The position numbers were made by a program, and so were the translations under genes. The notes under the pieces are model-generated. The model was not told where the DNA came from, searched no databases, and was given only the letters and a program-made list of their open reading frames with translations. Of a stretch of 64,000 nt of DNA, positions 27,574 through 35,631 are shown piece after piece (position 1 is the stretch's first letter; each line of letters starts with the position of its first letter). Source of the DNA: Candidatus Methanoplasma cognatum (GTDB lineage Archaea > Thermoplasmatota > Thermoplasmata > Methanomassiliicoccales > Methanomethylophilaceae); assembly GCA_009777615.1 (NCBI GenBank), contig WRLM01000001.1:372001-436000 (forward strand), written 5' to 3'.

Positions 27574-28503
27574 TCATATGTCTCCCAAAGCCCTCATGGC
27601 AATCGCAGACACTATATCTGCGACAAGATCATTGCTCTTTGATGCGTCTTCTGATATTGCGGCACATATTATTTTTCGGCCTATTTTATATCCTTCAGCT
27701 TTTGGTATCAGCTTCCATGAAATCTCATCGGCTATCTGAAGGACCGCCGAAACATACGAAAGCATAATCCTGTCGCCTGATATTGCGTCAAGTGCTGCAT
27801 CAAAACCATCTCCCGGCACCAGACCCACAGTGGTCAGATACTCTCTGCAGGATCTTTTTGTGACTCCGAATCTCTCCAGCCGTTTGAAGACGTCTGCCTG
27901 AGAATCCTGGGTCACACCGTTCTTTCCCATTGAAGATATAGTGGCTTCGATCACGGTATTCCCAATCAGCTCCCCGAGTTTGGAGTGCTTTCCTGCACCG
28001 TACAGCCTTCTGCCGCACCCTATGTTACTTAGAACAGAGATACAAATGGAATCGCTTCCCGAGGAGATCTCTTTTCTATCAGAGCGTCCGATCATTAATT
28101 GCTGGAATGCACATGTCACTGCTTCCGTGGATGTTATGGCCGCCCTCGCCATCGTACCAGTTGGAAGATCTGCATCTACCATTAGCACTACCGATATCCT
28201 ATGTCCTCCGGCCTTATCTCCGTTTACAGAAGGATTAGGATCAGCTATGACCAGCGCAGATACCGACGTCATGCGGTGGGATTTTGAGACCAATGAGGCC
28301 GTCTTTACATCAGGGGATGTTTTGATCGTGAATTTGCCAATTTGTGGTGTTTCATTCGTCAAGGTCAGCTGGTCAGGTGTTTCCGAATACCCTCCTTCTG
28401 AAGAGGACAGTACAGACCATCTTCCCGCAGGGTGACTTATGACTATGCTGGATGCATCTGTGCACACTATGAATCCGCCGCACACTTCCTGTCTGGTGCT
28501 CAA
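27574..28503 (-). CDS. CbiZ-like adenosylcobinamide amidohydrolase family protein, shorter copy
   Basis: A 309-residue member of the CbiZ family (PF01955), whose characterised members cleave the aminopropanol amide of adenosylcobinamide during corrinoid salvage. The similarity lies in TGTMARAAITSTEAVTCAFQ, SSGSDSICISVLSNIG and GAGKHSKLGELIGNTVIEAT. It starts at a TTG that overlaps the stop of the longer copy (TTGA). It is more diverged from the family than its neighbour, and the N-terminal NGG motif is absent, so activity on cobinamide is uncertain. It may act on a related amide. Confidence 0.7.
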   Translation of the reverse strand: MSTRQEVCGGFIVCTDASSIVISHPAGRWSVLSSSEGGYSETPDQLTLTNETPQIGKFTIKTSPDVKTASLVSKSHRMTSVSALVIADPNPSVNGDKAGGHRISVVLMVDADLPTGTMARAAITSTEAVTCAFQQLMIGRSDRKEISSGSDSICISVLSNIGCGRRLYGAGKHSKLGELIGNTVIEATISSMGKNGVTQDSQADVFKRLERFGVTKRSCREYLTTVGLVPGDGFDAALDAISGDRIMLSYVSAVLQIADEISWKLIPKAEGYKIGRKIICAAISEDASKSNDLVADIVSAIAMRALGDI

Positions 28504-29660
28504 ATTGATCCCTCCGCATCTACTTCTGCAGCTTTATCAAAAAGCATCATTGCCATTGCCAGGGTCAGCATCTCTGCGGGCGTTTCAGTCAATTCGAAAC
28601 GTTTTCTGAGAACAGGGTCTTCCATTGAGGGGCCCTCCATTGTTGCTTTGAGTATTCCTCTGCAGGCATCGGTGCCGGCCTCGGGAAGTATCAACCCCCA
28701 CTCCATTTCATCCATTACGTGTAAGACCGCGGACACTATCGCAGCCGCTGAAGCATCTTCTGAAAGTCTCCTGCGGCCTTCCTTCAGAGTCTTCATTTTG
28801 AATGGATATCTCATTTCATTATGGCAGTTGATCTCAGTTATCTTGTGCCTAGATATCATAAGGTATGGGTTGCACTCTGCTTCTGGGTTCATCATCGACT
28901 GGTCGTCCAATGCTTTTGCGAGGGTCTTCTCGACGCACTCTCTTATCGCCTTTGCCAGCTTGGAACCGTTGCTATATTCTGCGACTTTGTTCCTGCTTCC
29001 TTTGTTGCATAACACTGTGACCTGGTCTGTGCCCGATCCTGTTGCTATCCCATTAGAATACAGACTCTTTCCCATCAGTTTCAATAATGTTCTGCTCTTA
29101 GCTTCGGTGGCTGTCATCATCGCCCCCAACAATGCGCTGTCAGGGAGGTCGGCATCTATCGCCAGGATTATCACGATGGTGCCGCTCTTGTTAAGTGCTC
29201 TTTCCATCTCATCGTGGCTCGCGGGGTCTCCTGCACGGCCCCCATTACCGCGGATCCCGCCTGTTATCGCCATCGATACCTCTATCCCGCCTACTTCCGT
29301 TGAGTCGATCGCCGCATTATCCATGTGTGCTGCGGTTCCCAAGCCTAACGTAGAAGACGGGTCCAAGTCGAGAAATCTTGCATATTCCTCCGTGCGCATA
29401 TTGTGGAATTCTATCGGCTTCCCCATGTTGCTGTACTCCGCACTCCCGCCGATGCTTGTGGTATTGAATATCGCTGACGGAGAGGACATGAACCCTCCGT
29501 TGAAGTTGCCTGTGGACAGTGCCCTCCAGTCCTTTGACGGAGGTGTCACTATCAGAGATCTGTTTTGTCTGTGAACTGACACCCCGCAGGGGAACTCCCG
29601 TATCATTCTGCGCTCCTCTTTCTTCTCTGCGGACACTATATCTTTCCAGTCGCCTGCCAT
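28500..29660 (-). CDS. CbiZ-like adenosylcobinamide amidohydrolase family protein, longer copy
   Basis: A 386-residue protein with clear CbiZ features: WRALSTGNFNGGFMSSPSAI, LGLGTAAHMDNAAI, MTATEAKSRTLL and IATGSGTDQVTVLC. Known CbiZ proteins open cobinamide or pseudo-B12 to adenosylcobyric acid so that the lower ligand can be replaced. ATG 29660 sits behind GGAG, and the GTG at 29669 is a less likely start. It is longer than usual CbiZ (about 220-250 residues) because of a C-terminal extension. It lies directly after the binding-protein gene at 29723-30826, separated by a weak hairpin. Confidence 0.78.
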   Translation of the reverse strand: MAGDWKDIVSAEKKEERRMIREFPCGVSVHRQNRSLIVTPPSKDWRALSTGNFNGGFMSSPSAIFNTTSIGGSAEYSNMGKPIEFHNMRTEEYARFLDLDPSSTLGLGTAAHMDNAAIDSTEVGGIEVSMAITGGIRGNGGRAGDPASHDEMERALNKSGTIVIILAIDADLPDSALLGAMMTATEAKSRTLLKLMGKSLYSNGIATGSGTDQVTVLCNKGSRNKVAEYSNGSKLAKAIRECVEKTLAKALDDQSMMNPEAECNPYLMISRHKITEINCHNEMRYPFKMKTLKEGRRRLSEDASAAAIVSAVLHVMDEMEWGLILPEAGTDACRGILKATMEGPSMEDPVLRKRFELTETPAEMLTLAMAMMLFDKAAEVDAEGSI

Positions 29661-29679
29661 TTTGTTCACTCCTTTGTTT

Positions 29680-29715
29680 TTTCTCTAAAAATTGAGAGCG
29701 GCGCCGTTGGGCGCC
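29680..29715 (-). terminator. Hairpin between binding protein and cbiZ-like genes
   Basis: GGCGCC-CAAC-GGCGCC on the minus strand is followed by TTTTTAG in an AT-rich stretch. It may reduce rather than stop read-through into the cbiZ-like genes, which have no operator of their own. Confidence 0.5.
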
Positions 29716-29722
29716 TTGTCTC

Positions 29723-30826
29723 TTAAGCGTTTATCTGCTCCCAGAACAACTTTGAATATTCGACGTAGTTGGAGCTGTCGAACACATTCGTTATATCAAA
29801 CGTCAGATGGTCTTTGTAAATGAACATCGCATAGATCGCATATGCTCCCACGATGCCTTGCTCATAGAAAGCTGTGGGGCTCCTCGCCCCTCCGGACAGG
29901 GCGAATATCAGCTCGTTTTTCGCTGCGCCTGTATTTCCAATAATGGGGTCGGCATACAAAGATTCTATAAATTCAGCCGGGACCACAAGGTCATAGATTT
30001 CAAGACCTGTGTAGATTATTATGTCGGGATTGACGCTTGCTATCGATTCCGTTGAGACGAGGGCGGTTCGATCTACACTCTCGAATGCGTTGTCGGCGCA
30101 TAGATCCGTCAATATGTTCCCAGGTGCGGAATTCCTGCCATTGGCATATGTTGCACTTATCATGAGGGCAACACGGTATTTCTCCCCTTTCATCTCATCA
30201 GTGACTATAGATTCACACCAGTCGGTTATTTTCTTTATCGCAGATTTCATCTCGGATATCATTTTCTCGGCTGGCTGCTCCCTGTCGACCGCTTTGCCCA
30301 CAAGCTCAATGGTATCATATACCTCTTTCATGGAACCGGGGGTTTGAATTACAATGTATGTTATGCCGAGCGCGTCTAATGCAATACGTATCTCCTCGTT
30401 CGTTGATTGGCATATCACAAGGTCTGAAGGTACCGAAGCCAAAGTCTCTGCCGGCATGAGGTACATGGGCCCGAGCGCAGCTATCCTGCCGCTGCTGATA
30501 CCGTCGGTTATGGCCTTGGGGAAGTCGTCGTCGGTCAGCCCTATGACGTAGGGATCCTCGTCGTATATGCCCGTATCGATTGATACTCCGACGATGTTGG
30601 AGCTCAGTCCCAGCCCGCAAAGTATCGCTGTGGGCACGACGCCCGAGGATATTATCCTATCGGTTGAGGTAATAGTCACCTCCCTGCCGAGGGTATCGAC
30701 CACGGTGACCGGCCCGCCGCCACTTTTATTGTCGTCGCCTGTAGTAACGATTATTGCCGCTCCGGCAACAACTACTATGGCCGCCACCGCCAAGACTGCA
30801 ATTATTGTTTTATTATTCATTGCCAT
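29723..30826 (-). CDS. Membrane-anchored substrate-binding protein, FecB/BtuF type (type A)
   Basis: A 367-residue binding protein of the PF01497 class, anchored by an N-terminal helix (KTIIAVLAVAAIVVVAGAA) without a lipobox. Core motifs include DTLGREVTITSTDRI, PTAILCGLGLSSNIVGVS and VNPDIIIYTGLEI. The ATG at 30826 follows GGTGA; the frame opening at 30871 runs through the operator and is not the start. No permease or ATPase is adjacent. It groups with the copies at 46301 and 47706 by the shared ILCGLG(L/V)SSNIV segment. The cbiZ-like genes follow on the same strand. Confidence 0.88.
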   Translation of the reverse strand: MAMNNKTIIAVLAVAAIVVVAGAAIIVTTGDDNKSGGGPVTVVDTLGREVTITSTDRIISSGVVPTAILCGLGLSSNIVGVSIDTGIYDEDPYVIGLTDDDFPKAITDGISSGRIAALGPMYLMPAETLASVPSDLVICQSTNEEIRIALDALGITYIVIQTPGSMKEVYDTIELVGKAVDREQPAEKMISEMKSAIKKITDWCESIVTDEMKGEKYRVALMISATYANGRNSAPGNILTDLCADNAFESVDRTALVSTESIASVNPDIIIYTGLEIYDLVVPAEFIESLYADPIIGNTGAAKNELIFALSGGARSPTAFYEQGIVGAYAIYAMFIYKDHLTFDITNVFDSSNYVEYSKLFWEQINA

Positions 30827-30834
30827 TTCACCAA

Positions 30835-30851
30835 TTGGATATATAATCCAA
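30835..30851. promoter_or_regulatory. Shared 17-bp operator, site 5 (binding protein plus cbiZ-like genes)
   Basis: TTGGATATATAATCCAA, a fully symmetric match, 8 bp before the ATG at 30826. An ACATATTTA element lies just upstream on the minus strand. Confidence 0.85.
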
Positions 30852-30924
30852 CTAAATATGTTGTTTATCATATTTGTATTATTCCTTTCTCAGAAGCAGT
30901 GTCATGACCGAGATGACAGAGTTG

Positions 30925-30957
30925 AAAATAAAAAATAAGAGCGGTGCTTTTTGCACC
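30925..30957 (-). terminator. Terminator after a monocistronic binding-protein gene
   Basis: On the minus strand GGTGC-AAAAA-GCACC is followed by GCTCTTATTTTTTATTTTC, just after the stop codon of the gene at 30966-32045. Confidence 0.65.
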
Positions 30958-30965
30958 CATTTTTC

Positions 30966-32045
30966 TTAAGAGTTTATCTGCTCCCAGAACATCTTCAGAT
31001 AGCTTACGTAGTCGTCCCCCATGTATTGATCGATCTGAAATTCTAAGTGCTCCTCATAAATGAACATCGCCATCAACGCTACCGCATTTACAAACTCCAC
31101 GGAGGTCGAGCTGAACACGCTACTGCAAGTGTCTACAAAGCAATACATTCTATTGTCTTCCACTGCGGACAGACTCTTCAATATGGGATTCGTTTTTATT
31201 GAGTCAAAAAAGACTACGTCGCCGCCACCGGATATTATTACGTCCGGGTTAACAGTTACAATGCCTTCCTGAGAGGTCAGCTGGTAGTTCCCCGGGATGT
31301 TGAACGCATTTACTGCGCCCAGCATCTCTATCAGCACTGTTCCTTTGTAGAATTCCTCTCCGCAGGCGTATGCCCCGCTTTCCGAAAAAGATATGAACAC
31401 TCCCACTCTGGGGGAATCGTCAAAGGATTTAGTCCAATCTGCAACCTTTTTTATCGAAGATTGCATTTGATCCAGAAGAGTTTTGGCTTCTGACACTTTT
31501 CCGATCGCTTTGCCTATCAGTTCGATATTGTAATAAAAGTTCTCAATGGAAGAGTTGTCTTTGCAGAGCACAATAGGTATCCCCATATTCTCCAGCTGGG
31601 ATATCGTATCCTCACTGCTGCCATATATGTTCGCTATTATCAGGTCCGGACTGCATTGAAGGATGGACTCCGCCGATATGCGGTACATTCCTCCAAGATC
31701 AGTGATCGTCTCGTTGTTCAGCCCGTTTACCACCGACTGAGGAAACCCATCGTCAGTGACCCCCATAATATAGTCTTGGGTCCTATAGCCGCCCGTATCG
31801 ACGCTGACTCCCGCGAGTTTATCGTATCCCCCCATGCCGCAAATCATCTCCGTGGCGGAATAGTTCACAGACGCGACCCTGTCTGAAGATGTTATTGTGA
31901 CGGTCCTTCTGGCACCGTCGATGAGAGTCACGGGGCCGTTGTCTTCTTTGTTATCCGGAAATGCTGTGTAAACTGCCGCAGCGGCAACAACTACTACGGC
32001 CGCCACCGCTAAGACTGCAATTATTGTTTTATTACCTATTGCCAT
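30966..32045 (-). CDS. Membrane-anchored substrate-binding protein, FecB/BtuF type (type B, copy 1)
   Basis: A 359-residue protein with the same plan as its neighbours: an N-terminal anchor helix, then a two-lobe binding domain (GARRTVTITSSDRVASVNYS, ICGMGGYDKLAGVSVDTGGY, VNPDVIISGGGDVVFF). It differs from type A in the ICG(M/L)GGY(D/S)KLAGV segment. The ATG at 32045 has GTGATG upstream, and other ATG/GTG codons at 32051 and 32054 are possible. Own operator and own terminator make it a single-gene unit. It may serve either importer in the window. Confidence 0.87.
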   Translation of the reverse strand: MAIGNKTIIAVLAVAAVVVVAAAAVYTAFPDNKEDNGPVTLIDGARRTVTITSSDRVASVNYSATEMICGMGGYDKLAGVSVDTGGYRTQDYIMGVTDDGFPQSVVNGLNNETITDLGGMYRISAESILQCSPDLIIANIYGSSEDTISQLENMGIPIVLCKDNSSIENFYYNIELIGKAIGKVSEAKTLLDQMQSSIKKVADWTKSFDDSPRVGVFISFSESGAYACGEEFYKGTVLIEMLGAVNAFNIPGNYQLTSQEGIVTVNPDVIISGGGDVVFFDSIKTNPILKSLSAVEDNRMYCFVDTCSSVFSSTSVEFVNAVALMAMFIYEEHLEFQIDQYMGDDYVSYLKMFWEQINS

Positions 32046-32054
32046 TTTCATCAC

Positions 32055-32071
32055 TTGGATGTATAATCCAA
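32055..32071. promoter_or_regulatory. Shared 17-bp operator, site 6
   Basis: TTGGATGTATAATCCAA. A TATA-like AAATATATTTA lies about 5 bp further upstream on the minus strand, so the repeat would cover the start of transcription. Confidence 0.85.
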
Positions 32072-32144
32072 CTAAATATATTTATCATAATATTTGTACT
32101 ATTCTTTTTTAAAGGACGGCGTATGATAAAGAAACAAAGATAGA

Positions 32145-32175
32145 AATAAAAGTAAAAATGGCGCCTACTGGCACC
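32145..32175 (-). terminator. Terminator after a monocistronic binding-protein gene
   Basis: On the minus strand GGTGCC-AGTA-GGCGCC (one G-U pair) is followed by ATTTTTACTTTTATTTC. Confidence 0.6.
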
Positions 32176-32183
32176 ATGCTTCT

Positions 32184-33269
32184 TCAAACGTTGATCTGAT
32201 TCCAAAATTTATTAAGATAATCCATATAGTCATCGCCCATTTTGTGCGGGATCTCAAAGTCCAGATAATCCTCATACATGAACATTGCCACCAATGCGAT
32301 CGCGTTCACGAACTCTATTGAGGTCGATGACCACGGAGAGCTGCTTAAGCCGATAAAGGAATACACCCTTTCTGTTTGTACTGCGGTCAAGCTTTTCAAT
32401 ATCGGGTCTGTGTGAATATAATCAATAGGGCCGTAGGCAGTTCCAGAAATTATTATGTTCGGATTTACGGCAATGATCCCTTCGTGCGATGTCAGCAGGT
32501 AGTTCTCTGAAATGCTGAATGCATTCACCCCTCCGAGCATCTCTATCAGCGTTGTTCCTTTATAGAACTGATCGCCGATCGCCCACGCGCCTCCCGTTTC
32601 CGAAAAGCTGATGAACATTCCTATTTGGGGGACCTCATTTATCGATTTGGTCCAATCTGCGATCTTCCCGATTGCAGATTTCATTTGTTCGACGACAGTT
32701 GTGGCCGCTGATTCTTTCCCAATCGCTTTACCCATCAGCTCGATGTTGAAGTAAAAGTTCTCAAGGGAAGTATTGGGCCTGCACATAATAACGGTTATTC
32801 CCATGTTCTCTAGCTGAGACACTGTATCTGCGCTGCTTCCGTGGGGGGCCGCTATCACAAGGTCTGGATTTGCACTAAGTACGGTTTCAGATGTAACAGA
32901 GCCGTTCGGACCAAGATTTTTTATCGTTCCGTTGTTCATCCCGTTGACCACAGACTGAGGGAACCCGTCATCGGACATCCCTAATATGCGATCCGGGCTA
33001 GCATAAGTGTAATTATTGTTGTTAACAGTTACCCCCACAAGTTTGCTGTACCCCCCTATTGCACAGATGTTCTCTATTTGAGAATAATCTAAAGAGACGA
33101 TCCTGTCTGAAGATGTAATGGTGATTGTTCTGTCATCCCCGTCGATGAGAGTCACCGCACCGCTGCTTTCTTTGTCACTAGACGTCAATACAAAAACCGC
33201 CGCACCGGCAACAATGATCATAGCTACTAATGCCACAACCACAATGATTGTCTTCTGGCCAATTACCAT
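32184..33269 (-). CDS. Membrane-anchored substrate-binding protein, FecB/BtuF type (type B, copy 2)
   Basis: A 361-residue paralogue closest to the copy at 30966-32045, sharing TITSSDR, ICAIGGYSKLVGVTVNNNNY and FISFSETGGAWAIGDQFYKG almost in register. It has the N-terminal anchor helix and no lipobox. I use ATG 33269; the GTG at 33278 is directly against the operator. The differences from its neighbour cluster in the likely ligand-facing loops, which suggests related but distinct ligands. That is inference. Confidence 0.87.
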   Translation of the reverse strand: MVIGQKTIIVVVALVAMIIVAGAAVFVLTSSDKESSGAVTLIDGDDRTITITSSDRIVSLDYSQIENICAIGGYSKLVGVTVNNNNYTYASPDRILGMSDDGFPQSVVNGMNNGTIKNLGPNGSVTSETVLSANPDLVIAAPHGSSADTVSQLENMGITVIMCRPNTSLENFYFNIELMGKAIGKESAATTVVEQMKSAIGKIADWTKSINEVPQIGMFISFSETGGAWAIGDQFYKGTTLIEMLGGVNAFSISENYLLTSHEGIIAVNPNIIISGTAYGPIDYIHTDPILKSLTAVQTERVYSFIGLSSSPWSSTSIEFVNAIALVAMFMYEDYLDFEIPHKMGDDYMDYLNKFWNQINV

Positions 33270-33278
33270 ATTTACCAC

Positions 33279-33295
33279 TTGGATGTATAATCCAA
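33279..33295. promoter_or_regulatory. Shared 17-bp operator, site 7
   Basis: TTGGATGTATAATCCAA, 9 bp before the ATG at 33269, with a CATATAGAG element upstream. Confidence 0.85.
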
Positions 33296-33345
33296 CTCTA
33301 TATGTGCCTCATGATATTTGTACTAATCTCTTTTAAAGACCATAA

Positions 33346-33376
33346 GAAAAAAAATAAAAATGGTGTCATTTGACAC
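33346..33376 (-). terminator. Terminator after a monocistronic binding-protein gene
   Basis: On the minus strand GTGTCA-AA-TGACAC is followed by CATTTTTATTTTTTTT, 8 nt after the stop of the gene at 33385-34461. Confidence 0.65.
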
Positions 33377-33384
33377 AGTGTTTC

Positions 33385-34461
33385 TTAAGAATTGATCTGT
33401 TCCCAAAATAGCTTGAGATAGTCCGGATAATTGTTGCCCATGTAATGGTCGATCTTGAAGTCAAGATAGTCTTCATACATGAACATGGCCATGAATGCAT
33501 ATGAGTTCACGAAACCTTGAGAGCAAAGGCCGAATGACGTATTGCATGTTTCGAATGCGCCATATATCTTGTTGTTTTTGGCCGCATTTATCTCCTTTAA
33601 TAACGTGTCTGTCGTTATCGCATCCAGATCAGCTCTGCTTGGAGAACCGTTGTCGATTATGATGTCGGGGTTCGCGGTAACGATCGCTTCAGTTGAGATG
33701 GGAGTGTACATTCCGGGTATTTCTCCAGAAAATGCGTTAATACCTCCGAGTGCAGTTATCATAGGTGTACCCATTATGTATGTGTCGCCGTTTGTGTATA
33801 CATTACCATAACCGAATCCCATAGACACCATTACTCTTTGAGGAGCAGCGTCAATAGACGCGGTCCAATCGATGACCTTACCGATTGCAGATTTCATCTG
33901 GTTGATCAATGTTTGTGCTTCAGACTCTTTTCCTATTACTTTTCCTATCAGATCGATATTGAAGTAAATGTCCTCTAGTGAGTTATCGTTCCTGCAGACA
34001 ACGACAGGAATACCCATATTCTCAAGCTGAATTATTGTATCTTCATTGTTGAAGTACCCTCCCATAATAACAACATCTGGGTTTGCGGGAAGTATGGCCT
34101 CCGTTGCTATCATATACATTCCGCCCATGTTAGTCAAAGTCCCGTTGCTTAGGCCGTCATTGATTATTTTCGGATACCCGTCATCCGGCATGCCCATAAC
34201 GTATTCGTTGACAGCATAGGAACTGTCAACGGTTACGCCGGCAAGTTTCGAGTATCCTCCCAGTCCGCAAATTATCTCTGTGACAATTGAGGATGTTGCC
34301 GCTATCTTGTCAGTGGACTCCACGTTTATAGACCTTCCCAGACCGTCTTTGAGTCCTCCTTCGTCATCATCATTTGACGTCAACGCAACAGCTGCCGCAG
34401 CGACAATGACAATAGCCACCACAGCCATGACCGCTATTATTGTTTTCTGGTTCATTACCAT
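33385..34461 (-). CDS. Membrane-anchored substrate-binding protein, FecB/BtuF type (type B, copy 3)
   Basis: A 358-residue binding protein with an anchor helix, then DGLGRSINVESTDKI, ICGLGGYSKLAGVTVDSSYA and TANPDIIIDNGSPS. It is the first of four tandem binding-protein genes on this strand and the most diverged of the type B set; the FISFSE segment of the others is replaced by VSMGFGYGNVYTNGDTYIMG. ATG 34461 or the one at 34455 could start translation. It has its own operator and terminator. Confidence 0.87.
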   Translation of the reverse strand: MVMNQKTIIAVMAVVAIVIVAAAAVALTSNDDDEGGLKDGLGRSINVESTDKIAATSSIVTEIICGLGGYSKLAGVTVDSSYAVNEYVMGMPDDGYPKIINDGLSNGTLTNMGGMYMIATEAILPANPDVVIMGGYFNNEDTIIQLENMGIPVVVCRNDNSLEDIYFNIDLIGKVIGKESEAQTLINQMKSAIGKVIDWTASIDAAPQRVMVSMGFGYGNVYTNGDTYIMGTPMITALGGINAFSGEIPGMYTPISTEAIVTANPDIIIDNGSPSRADLDAITTDTLLKEINAAKNNKIYGAFETCNTSFGLCSQGFVNSYAFMAMFMYEDYLDFKIDHYMGNNYPDYLKLFWEQINS

Positions 34462-34470
34462 TTATACCAC

Positions 34471-34487
34471 TTGGATGTATAATCCAA
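34471..34487. promoter_or_regulatory. Shared 17-bp operator, site 8
   Basis: TTGGATGTATAATCCAA, 9 bp before ATG 34461. TAATATATTA lies about 15 bp further upstream on the minus strand. Confidence 0.85.
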
Positions 34488-34515
34488 CTTGATATGTTCA
34501 TCATAATATATTAAA

Positions 34516-34780
34516 TTGGAGTTTGACAATCAGGCCGGATCTCTTCTGAGCATTCACTTAAACATCGCCTTGATCGCGCGGACATCCGCGTTCGCAGTTA
34601 GCGTTTTACGTCAGCCGACATCATTCATTGATGTTTACTCGGGTGCCTTCGGCGCCAGAGTGGGTGCTTTTCTGCCTTAAATGTGCCGCATTACCGGGGT
34701 GAAGCTGTTCAATTCCGCCTTTTCCCCAGCCGCATCCATCCGTAACTGTCAACAGCCCCCGCCATTCCTTTTATCAATTA
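34516..34780 (-). mobile_element. Possible IS remnant with the same terminal repeat
   Basis: TTGGAGTTTGACA at 34516-34528 matches the ends of the remnants at 1091-1481 and 5139-5698. Inward on the minus strand the translation shows a broken transposase-like tail (NADVRAIKAMFK then stops). The rest of the 34488-34869 gap has many stops and no gene. The right boundary is not visible. Confidence 0.35.
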
Positions 34781-34869
34781 TGCTGTTCCTATCCCGAATT
34801 CTATGCGACTCGGGCATCAAAAATAAGAAACGGTATTTTTTGAATGTGCCCCGTTGATGTTTTCTCATT

Positions 34870-35466
34870 TCAACGATCTGTTACCTCACACCTCTGGTAC
34901 TCACAACCGCACATTTTGGTAGATTCGGGTACTTTTGCAGTAATGAGGTTCTCCTTGACATCATCGAGCGTGAAAGTTTTACATATCAAGTATGCAGCCT
35001 CGTTGTACTTATTTGCGGTGGCAATCGTCCCGCCGACCAGCATATACGGGCTTATGCTGTGCTCGAACGCCCCATAATATGTTCCCATAACGCAGTATTG
35101 TGTCACCATGCCCGCAAGCAGTATGCTGTCGCATCCGCATTCTTTTACGGCATCAGCAAGCTTGGTCTTTTGGAATGAGTTCATATGCTCTTTGTGGACA
35201 ATGATATCTCTTGGATCCGATATGATTCCGTGAAGATACTCGTCACCGTCGTCTTTGCTGTATGATGAGCAGTGGCACGGGCCGTCGTAATAGATGAATA
35301 TTACCGGTCTGCCGTTTTCACGGAACATCGCCGCAGCATTATTGATCGTCTCAACGCATTCTTTGCAGCTGTCCTCAGATATTGTTCCTCCTGTGAACTT
35401 TCTCTGCACATCCACAACCACCAGGGCAACTTTCCTGTCTTTTTTCTCGGGTAACTCCGTTGACAT
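34870..35466 (-). CDS. Isochorismatase-fold cysteine hydrolase
   Basis: A 198-residue member of the isochorismatase/nicotinamidase superfamily. The Asp-Lys-Cys triad is present: Asp19 in VVVDVQ, Lys in IVHKEHMNSF, and the nucleophile Cys in MVTQYCVMGT. Several extra cysteines (CHCSS; CGCEYQRC at the end) are unusual. Superfamily members hydrolyse amides, vinyl ethers or carbamates, and the substrate is not predictable. ATG 35466 is chosen because the operator ends 2 bp before it and a TATA-like AT-rich element lies about 28 bp upstream, giving a leaderless arrangement. It is divergent from the first nifH-nifD fusion. Confidence 0.85.
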   Translation of the reverse strand: MSTELPEKKDRKVALVVVDVQRKFTGGTISEDSCKECVETINNAAAMFRENGRPVIFIYYDGPCHCSSYSKDDGDEYLHGIISDPRDIIVHKEHMNSFQKTKLADAVKECGCDSILLAGMVTQYCVMGTYYGAFEHSISPYMLVGGTIATANKYNEAAYLICKTFTLDDVKENLITAKVPESTKMCGCEYQRCEVTDR

Positions 35467-35467
35467 A

Positions 35468-35484
35468 TTGGATGATACATCCAT
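35468..35484. promoter_or_regulatory. Shared operator, site 9 (hydrolase gene, variant)
   Basis: TTGGATGATACATCCAT, two changes from the site at 39083. On the minus strand TTAATAATATTA is directly upstream and the hydrolase ATG directly downstream. Confidence 0.65.
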
Positions 35485-35593
35485 ATTAGTTAATATTATT
35501 AACGATTGGTTTTCCAAAACATATGGCCGAACATCCAAGGTTTTGATGTCATTCTAACGGTTGACCGTGACCCTTTAAAGGGAACTCTTTGAG

Positions 35594-35610
35594 TTGGATT
35601 ATATATCCAA
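35594..35610. promoter_or_regulatory. Shared 17-bp operator, site 10 (first nifH-nifD fusion operon)
   Basis: TTGGATTATATATCCAA, a perfect dyad in its arms, 21 bp before the ATG at 35632. CCCTTTAAAGGG at 35571-35582 is a TATA candidate placing the transcription start inside the repeat. Confidence 0.85.
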
Positions 35611-35631
35611 TATTACATACTCTTTCTACGT

